The notes under the pieces are model-generated. The model saw nothing but the letters and a program-made list of their open reading frames with translations. It was not told the origin of the DNA and made no database searches. Source: Bryobacterales bacterium (GTDB lineage Bacteria; Acidobacteriota; Terriglobia; Bryobacterales; UBA6623). From it: DNA of 37,892 nucleotides. Shown here piece after piece: positions 33,362 to 37,892 of the stretch. The stretch covers positions 1-37,892 of the forward strand of contig JAJDZN010000130.1 of NCBI GenBank assembly GCA_022824585.1, given 5' to 3'. How positions within the stretch are numbered: the first letter of the stretch is position 1; each line of letters begins with the position of its first letter. Position numbers and translations under genes: made by a program.

Positions 33362-34465
33362 TCAGGTCAGCGCCCAGCGCAGCATGCGCAGGCTGTCCGC
33401 CAGGCGGCTGTTCACCCCGAGCGCGGCCGACGGCTCGTAGCCGCAATGCACCATGCAGTGCTCGCAGCGATCGTCGTTTCCGCGCCCGTAGCGATCCCAG
33501 GGCGTTTCGCTCATCAGCTCCTCAAAGCTGTCCCAGTGCGCGTCGGTGATCAGGTAGCACGGCCCCTTCCAGCCTCGGGTGTTGTAGGTCGGATTGCCCC
33601 ATGCGGTGCAGGGCATGTCTCTGGCGCCCTTGAGGAACTCCGCGTAGATGGGCGTCGTGTTCATGCGGAAGCGCCGGAACAACGAGTCCACATCCTTGAA
33701 CTTCTCCTGGATGTCTTCCCGCGTGAGAAAGATCTCGCGGCTCTGCACGGCCGAATACCCGTAGGCCGGGGAGAGCATGTGGCCATCGACGTCGAACTGC
33801 CGCAGGTACTCGAACAGCGCCTCGACTTCGCGCATGTCGGTCTCGCGGTAGACCGTTGTGTTGGTGCAAACCATATGGCCGGCCGCCTTGGCGGCGCGGA
33901 TACCCGCGATGGCTTCGTCGAATACGCCGTCACGCTCCACCGCTAGATCGTGTGTCTCGCGCAGGCCGTCGAGGTGGACGTTGAAAAAGAACTGCTTGTG
34001 CGGCCGGAACTCGTGCAGCCGCGCCTCGATGAACATACCGTTCGTGCACAGGTAGATGTGCCGCTTGCGCCTGATGGCGCCCTCGACCAGTCTCCCGATC
34101 GGCTTGTACATCAGCGGCTCGCCGCCGCAGATCGACACGACCGGCGCGCGGCATTCGTCGATCGCAGCCAGACACTGCTCGAGTTCCAGCTTCGTGGTGA
34201 TCGTGTCCTCGTACTCCCGGATTCGTCCGCAGCCAGTGCAGGTGAGATTGCAAGCATGGAGCGGTTCCAGCATCAATACCAGCGGAAAGCGCTTTCGCAG
34301 CATGGGGTGTGGCTGCGAGCCGGCGGCCCGCTGCCGGCCCTCGGGCAGGATCGGGAACGGGCTGTTGCGGGGGGAGGGATCGCGCTGCCATTCCGGTCTT
34401 GGGAAGAGCGCGTTCTTGGCGACGTATGCTCCCATGCGCAGCGTGCTGGACAGCGGGAGTCTCAT
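33362..34465 (-). CDS. hpnH: HpnH-type radical SAM enzyme, adenosylhopane synthase
   Basis: Joins the 5'-deoxyadenosyl radical to diploptene, making adenosylhopane, the first step of extended (bacteriohopane) side-chain synthesis. The 367-residue protein has the opening LRMGAYVAKN, the family phrase PLVLMLEPLHACNL, and the radical SAM cysteines C72, C76 and C79. VVSICGGEPLM, HIYLCTNGMFIE, FFNVHLDGLRETHD, LSPAYGYSAV and the Cys-rich end RCEHCMVHCGYEP follow. About 30 residues between AKN and KRFPLV look like an insertion compared with the family as I remember it. The ATG overlaps the shc stop as ATGA, so the two are translationally coupled. A much longer open frame upstream lies inside shc and is not part of the gene. 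Confidence 0.93.
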   Translation of the reverse strand: MRLPLSSTLRMGAYVAKNALFPRPEWQRDPSPRNSPFPILPEGRQRAAGSQPHPMLRKRFPLVLMLEPLHACNLTCTGCGRIREYEDTITTKLELEQCLAAIDECRAPVVSICGGEPLMYKPIGRLVEGAIRRKRHIYLCTNGMFIEARLHEFRPHKQFFFNVHLDGLRETHDLAVERDGVFDEAIAGIRAAKAAGHMVCTNTTVYRETDMREVEALFEYLRQFDVDGHMLSPAYGYSAVQSREIFLTREDIQEKFKDVDSLFRRFRMNTTPIYAEFLKGARDMPCTAWGNPTYNTRGWKGPCYLITDAHWDSFEELMSETPWDRYGRGNDDRCEHCMVHCGYEPSAALGVNSRLADSLRMLRWALT

Positions 34466-36435
34466 GCTTGCGCCACTCCCTTCGTGCGGGCGTATTCGCC
34501 AAGCGCCATCAAGGGAAAGTACTGCGGGTACATGTGATAGCGCAAGTAGAACACGCTCGGAAAGCCAGTTCCCGTATGGGCCTGCTCGGCCCAAGTGCCC
34601 TGCGGAGTCTGGCACTCGAGCAGGTAGCGCACGCCGTCCGCGACCGAGCCGCTGTCGCAGTCGTCGCTCGCCAGCAGTGCCATCAGCGCCCAAGCAGTCT
34701 GCGACGGCGTCGATTGGCCGCGGGCGCGGAGGGCTGGATCGTCGTAGCTGGCGGGCGATTCGCCCCACCCGCCATCGGCGTTTTGGAGCGAGCGCACCCA
34801 CTCTCCGGCCCGGATCACCGCGCTGTCCCGCGCCGGGACGCCCGCAGCCCGCAGCCCGCGCAGCGCGAAGCAGGTCCCGTAGATATAGTTCACGCCCCAG
34901 CGCCCGTACCAGCAGCCGTCCTCGTGCTGCATGCGGCGGATGAACTCCACGCCGCGCCGGACGCGTTCCCGATACTGTCCCGGAGCCCGCCGGCACAGTG
35001 TTTCCAGGGCCCGCCCGGTGATATCGACGCAGCTCGGGTCCAGCATCGCGTTGTGGTCGGCGAACGGCACGTGGTTGAGGATGGCTGCGCAACTGTCCAC
35101 GTCGAAGGCCGCCCAGCCGCCGTCGGATGACTGCATCGCTGCGAGCCACTCCAACGCCCGCTCCTCAGCGCGGACTTGTCGCTGGGCATCCGCGGCAGAG
35201 ATGTATTCCAGCGCGAGCAACACCTCTGCGGTGTCGTCGCTGTCGGGATAGTGGTCGTTGCGGTACTCGAAGAACCACCCGCCCGGTGCGGCGCGCGGAT
35301 TGCGCACAGCCCAGTCGCCCGGTTTGCGAGCCTGCTTGGCAAGCAGCCAGTCGGCTGCGCGGCCCAATGCCCAGCGAGCCGGATCGCCAAGCTGGGCCTT
35401 GGCCGCGCCGATCGCGTGGGCTGTCAACGCCGTGTCCCAAACCGGCGAATGGCAAGGTTGCACGCGAAATCCGCGCTCGTCGTGCAGGATCAAATCGTCG
35501 AAGTGAGCCAGCTGTGCCTGCAACAGCGGGTGGCCCGAGTCATAGCCCAGTTGTGTCAGGGCCATGATCGAATTCACCATCGCCGGAAATATCGCGCCCA
35601 GGCCGTCAGATCGCTCGAGCCGGGCGACCATCCAGTCGCGCGCTGCCGCGATGCCCCTCTCGCGGTGGCGCCCGGCCTCGGTGGACTCGAGGAACTTGAT
35701 CCCCTTGTCGAGCAGCAGGAAGAAGCGCTTCCAGCTGAGCAGCGCTGGCGCAGGCGCGGCGCGGCCGGAGAACAGTTCTTCGAGCGAGAAGCCTTCCGGC
35801 ACCTGTCGTCGAGCCCGGGTCGCGCCGAGAATCGAGAGCGGCGCCAGCATGGCCCGGCTCCATGACGAGATCGAATAGATGCTGAACTGATGGCCGGCCG
35901 GGAGCAGGAAAATCTCTGGCGGAATGGATGGCACGTCCGAGCGGCGGTAAAGCCCGAAATAGCTCAGATAGAGCTTGGTGTAGCTGTTGGCTGCTTCCAC
36001 GCCGCCCAGATCCAAGATGCGGGCTGCAGCCCGGCGCAGGCGTTCGCCGTGCTGGTCCTGACCGCCCAGCTTGAGGGCGCAGTAGGCCTTCACAGACGCG
36101 CTGATATTCGCCGGGCCCTGGGGGTAAATGTTCCAGCCGCCGTCTTCGAGTTGCTTGTCGGCGATCTGGCGGCAGGCCGCATCTACCAGAGCGCGGGTTG
36201 GCGGATTCCATGTCCCGTCGCTGCCAGGCTGGTGCAGCCAGAGTTGCAGCAACACGTAGTCCGACTCGAGCGTCGTATCGCCTTCAGCTTCGCCTACCCA
36301 ATAGCCCTCGGACGTCTGCCGATTGAGGAGGTAATCGCACGCTGCGTCTACTGCTTGCTCCGCTCGGACGGCGAGATCTTCAACGGGCGGCCGCGCGATC
36401 GCGGCGCTACTCCCTGGGCCAGCGCCTAGCTTCAT
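34462..36435 (-). CDS. shc: Squalene-hopene cyclase
   Basis: Cyclises squalene to hopene/diplopterol at the membrane, the committed hopanoid step. At 657 residues it has the expected length. The acid motif D398-S-D-D-T-A (DXDDTA) marks a squalene cyclase, in contrast to the DCTAE of oxidosqualene cyclases. QW repeats occur at QLEDGGWNIY, QSSDGGWAAF, QHEDGCWYGRWG, QNADGGWGES and TPQGTWAEQAHTGTGFP. Other family pieces are ISSWSRAMLAPLSI, the QPCHSPVWDT segment and WGVNYIYGT. No Shine-Dalgarno site is obvious at the ATG. It is the first gene of the run shc-hpnH-adh-aguB-aguA. Further hopanoid genes (hpnG, hpnO, hpnCDE) are not in the window. Confidence 0.95.
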   Translation of the reverse strand: MKLGAGPGSSAAIARPPVEDLAVRAEQAVDAACDYLLNRQTSEGYWVGEAEGDTTLESDYVLLQLWLHQPGSDGTWNPPTRALVDAACRQIADKQLEDGGWNIYPQGPANISASVKAYCALKLGGQDQHGERLRRAAARILDLGGVEAANSYTKLYLSYFGLYRRSDVPSIPPEIFLLPAGHQFSIYSISSWSRAMLAPLSILGATRARRQVPEGFSLEELFSGRAAPAPALLSWKRFFLLLDKGIKFLESTEAGRHRERGIAAARDWMVARLERSDGLGAIFPAMVNSIMALTQLGYDSGHPLLQAQLAHFDDLILHDERGFRVQPCHSPVWDTALTAHAIGAAKAQLGDPARWALGRAADWLLAKQARKPGDWAVRNPRAAPGGWFFEYRNDHYPDSDDTAEVLLALEYISAADAQRQVRAEERALEWLAAMQSSDGGWAAFDVDSCAAILNHVPFADHNAMLDPSCVDITGRALETLCRRAPGQYRERVRRGVEFIRRMQHEDGCWYGRWGVNYIYGTCFALRGLRAAGVPARDSAVIRAGEWVRSLQNADGGWGESPASYDDPALRARGQSTPSQTAWALMALLASDDCDSGSVADGVRYLLECQTPQGTWAEQAHTGTGFPSVFYLRYHMYPQYFPLMALGEYARTKGVAQA

Positions 36436-37155
36436 TGAAGGGCGGAGGTGCGGGGCGGCTGAGCCTGCCGCAAACTAGGTGTGAGCGGGAAGTGAACGTT
36501 CTCGGTAATGGTTTCTGCCTCTTGCGGATGCCCCGAGCTAGACGGCTGCGAACGGTGATGGAGATCCCGGGCAATCGGTCCACGAACTGCTGCGGCCGAG
36601 GCGGGGACCACGGCGAAGGGACCGTGAATCCGTGCCGGCGAAGTGTCGTCTTCCTCATTGGCCGAAAAGCGCAGCGTTCCGTCTATTCGGACGGCAAGAT
36701 CGGCGATTGCGGCCGCGCACACCGTACCTGTGCAGAACTGGTGAACGCGCGACGGATGATCAGGCACTGCGTCTAGGGCGGGCATTAAGGCCGCAACGGG
36801 AAGTGTCAGTATATCCAATCGGTTCTTGGCGGTCGAGGTTCGCCGTAGGGGCTAATTCGGCCGGAACCTGCCGTGCCACGCCCTCGAGAATCGGACGGAT
36901 CTGCGGTTAGGAGCCGCTCGTGCAAACGCCGTGATCTCAGGCCCGCTGCGGCGAATCGTTTGAAGTCGGCTACTTTGGCCGTGGCGATTCGTGCGTCATC
37001 AAGAAGAGTGACCGCTGCAACCATGCGGGCGGCGAGTGTGCTGCGGAATAGTAACTGCGCCTGCTACCTAGGCCCGTAGCCTTTCATCGTCCCGTGTTTT
37101 CGCGGCCGGAGCGCGGATCAGCAATCTGGTGTCAATTTGGCCACAGGTGGAGCAC
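36436..37155. other. Gene-poor region upstream of shc
   Basis: About 720 bases without a convincing gene. Open frames exist on both strands but show no family resemblance or signal peptides. One (36432-36818, minus) ends with an ATGA overlap on the shc start but reads like chance sequence. A possible PIN-domain remnant is listed separately. Promoters for shc should lie here but none is clear. Confidence 0.5.
36806..37063 (-). pseudogene. Possible remnant of a PIN-domain toxin gene
   Basis: The minus frame, open from a stop near 37064 down to 36806, contains ARMVAAVTLLDDARIATAK followed by VADFKRFAAAGL. This recalls the C-terminal end of VapC-type PIN toxins (hydrophobic helix, then T-x-N/K-V-x-D-F-x-R). 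The rest is unrelated-looking text and there is no N-terminal Asp motif. With an intact vapBC pair next door it may be a decayed relative; the resemblance is short and could be chance. Confidence 0.2.
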
Positions 37156-37575
37156 TCAGCTGGGATCAGAGCCGGACCAGTCGACCAGTTCTAGGTCGTC
37201 AATTCTGGCGAAATGGCGCATGTTGCAGGTGGCAAGCCGGGCCGGAAGGCTAAGGGCTATCGATGCAATGGCAAGGTCCAAGTCCTCGATCGGCGTCCCG
37301 CGCTGCTGCAGTGTGGCCTTCCAATGGCCAAATGCCAAGGAGGCAGGCTCGCTCCAGTCTGTCCAGCGCAACGCGGCGCGCAAGCGCCCGAACTCACAAG
37401 TTAGAAGGCGATGGCGGCGTGAGCCTGCTTCTAGGCGCGAAAGGCCGAAACAGATCTCCGCCGCCACAGGCGTGCAGAGGTAAACGGTCGAAGGATCCTC
37501 GTCGCGCAGTCGGCGTAAGGCACTCGGGCGCCTATGCATGAATTCCGAGGCGGCGCTGGTGTCGAGAAGCAACAT
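37156..37575 (-). CDS. vapC: VapC-type PIN-domain ribonuclease toxin
   Basis: Type II toxin, a magnesium-dependent RNase of 139 residues. PIN acidic residues are visible: D5 (LLLDTSAASEF), E40 (TPVAAEICFGL), and D98/D100 in GTPIEDLDLAIASIAL. The Asn in ATCNMRHFARI (N118) completes the usual site. Most VapC proteins of this kind cut tRNA or rRNA, but the target cannot be read here. The ATG overlaps the antitoxin stop by one base (TGATG), so toxin translation depends on that of the antitoxin. No residue of the active site is missing, so the toxin looks functional. Confidence 0.93.
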   Translation of the reverse strand: MLLLDTSAASEFMHRRPSALRRLRDEDPSTVYLCTPVAAEICFGLSRLEAGSRRHRLLTCEFGRLRAALRWTDWSEPASLAFGHWKATLQQRGTPIEDLDLAIASIALSLPARLATCNMRHFARIDDLELVDWSGSDPS

Positions 37576-37835
37576 CAGAAGGGGGGGCGCGCCCGACTCC
37601 TGCGGGCACCTGCGATGTCGTCTAGGAAGGCATCTTCACCCTCACGGAGGAGTTGCAAGTCTTGCTCGCTCAAGTGATCATTCGAAAACAGGGCCGCAGG
37701 CCAGCATGCCCTCTCTTCCACGACCCGTCGACACGACTCCACGATCAGACGGTTCCGGCTTATTCCTCGCTCTTCTGCGGCCCGGTCCAGTCCGGCGAGC
37801 ACGGATTGCGGAAAATACACGCTTGTGTTCGGCAC
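37575..37835 (-). CDS. vapB: VapB-type ribbon-helix-helix antitoxin
   Basis: Antitoxin and autorepressor of 86 residues. The N-terminal SVYFPQSVLAGLDRAAEERG followed by ISRNRLIVESCRRVVEE is a ribbon-helix-helix DNA-binding fold (strand, helix, turn with S-R-N, helix). The C-terminal part (DHLSEQDLQLLREGEDAFLDD) is acidic and should wrap around the toxin. The start is a GTG without a Shine-Dalgarno site. A strong promoter with a palindrome over its -10 lies just upstream, the arrangement expected for autoregulation. Confidence 0.88.
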   Translation of the reverse strand: MPNTSVYFPQSVLAGLDRAAEERGISRNRLIVESCRRVVEERACWPAALFSNDHLSEQDLQLLREGEDAFLDDIAGARRSRARPPF

Positions 37836-37844
37836 GATAGATTC

Positions 37845-37883
37845 TAATACAACATATTATACCAGACACTACAGGACTGTCGA
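37845..37883 (-). promoter_or_regulatory. vapBC promoter with operator-like palindrome
   Basis: On the minus strand TCGACA (37878-37883), a 16-base spacer ending in TGG, and a perfect TATAAT (37856-37861) form a near-consensus extended -10 promoter. An inverted repeat TAATA-N5-TATTA (37845-37849 and 37855-37859) overlaps the -10 and the predicted start. It is the likely binding site of the VapB/VapBC repressor. This short stretch is strikingly AT-rich for the window. Confidence 0.65.
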
Positions 37884-37892
37884 GCGCACGGA

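Noticed and set aside
34466..35149. N-terminal extension of hpnH to 35149
   Set aside because: It lies inside shc and has no resemblance to radical SAM proteins; the ATGA overlap at 34462-34465 marks the true start.
34462..36435. Reading the cyclase as an oxidosqualene (sterol) cyclase, given the sterol genes nearby
   Set aside because: The acid motif is DSDDTA, the squalene-hopene type, and it is coupled to hpnH.
36432..36818. 128-codon minus-strand frame ending in an ATGA overlap with shc
   Set aside because: Overlap is suggestive, but the protein has no recognisable domain, codon third positions are not strongly biased and no ribosome site is visible; treated as chance.

Overview
The window is about 37.9 kb of gene-dense, GC-rich bacterial chromosome. 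It contains no rRNA, tRNA, CRISPR array or insertion sequence that I could recognise. Several features suggest an uncultured Acidobacteriota-like bacterium: a PVC-type heme protein, a DUF1501/PSD1-cytochrome pair, a BamB-like PQQ-propeller protein, M28 and HtrA proteases, a VLCAD-type acyl-CoA dehydrogenase and hopanoid genes. This assignment is an inference from gene content and was not tested by phylogeny.

Layout. Bases 1-5.2 kb (+): the tail of an NCS2 nucleobase permease with an extra cytosolic domain, biotin-dependent pyruvate carboxylase, and heme A synthase. 5.4-10.2 kb: a large PVC-type heme-binding lipoprotein, a secreted PQQ-like propeller protein on the opposite strand, and a small secreted ricin-B-like protein. 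10.5-15.3 kb (-): acyl-CoA dehydrogenase, then DNA polymerase III delta', thymidylate kinase and N-acetylglucosamine-6-phosphate deacetylase. 15.4-20.2 kb (+): a small membrane protein, an unrecognised helical protein, a GlcD-type FAD oxidase and an M28 peptidase lipoprotein.

20.6-22.3 kb (-) is the most striking part. It is a two-gene operon encoding a sterol 24-C-methyltransferase (ERG6/SMT type) and an ERG2/sigma-1-receptor-type sterol C8 isomerase. Both are characteristic of eukaryotic late sterol synthesis. No squalene epoxidase or oxidosqualene cyclase lies in the window, so the cell may modify sterols taken from its surroundings or host, or the early genes may lie elsewhere.

22.6-30.1 kb: a c'-type cytochrome, a seven-iron-type ferredoxin, a small secreted protein, the DUF1501/PSD1 pair and an HtrA/DegP protease. 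30.3-36.4 kb (-): a tightly overlapping run of squalene-hopene cyclase, the HpnH radical-SAM adenosylhopane enzyme, a zinc alcohol dehydrogenase, N-carbamoylputrescine amidase and agmatine deiminase. This links hopanoid and putrescine synthesis. 36.4-37.2 kb has no convincing gene. The window ends with a vapBC toxin-antitoxin operon that has a palindrome over its -10 box.

Overall the region encodes two triterpenoid-lipid activities (sterol tailoring and hopanoid synthesis) among housekeeping and periplasmic catabolic genes. Several genes carry a TANNNT box about six bases before the start codon and no convincing Shine-Dalgarno site, which suggests leaderless transcripts.
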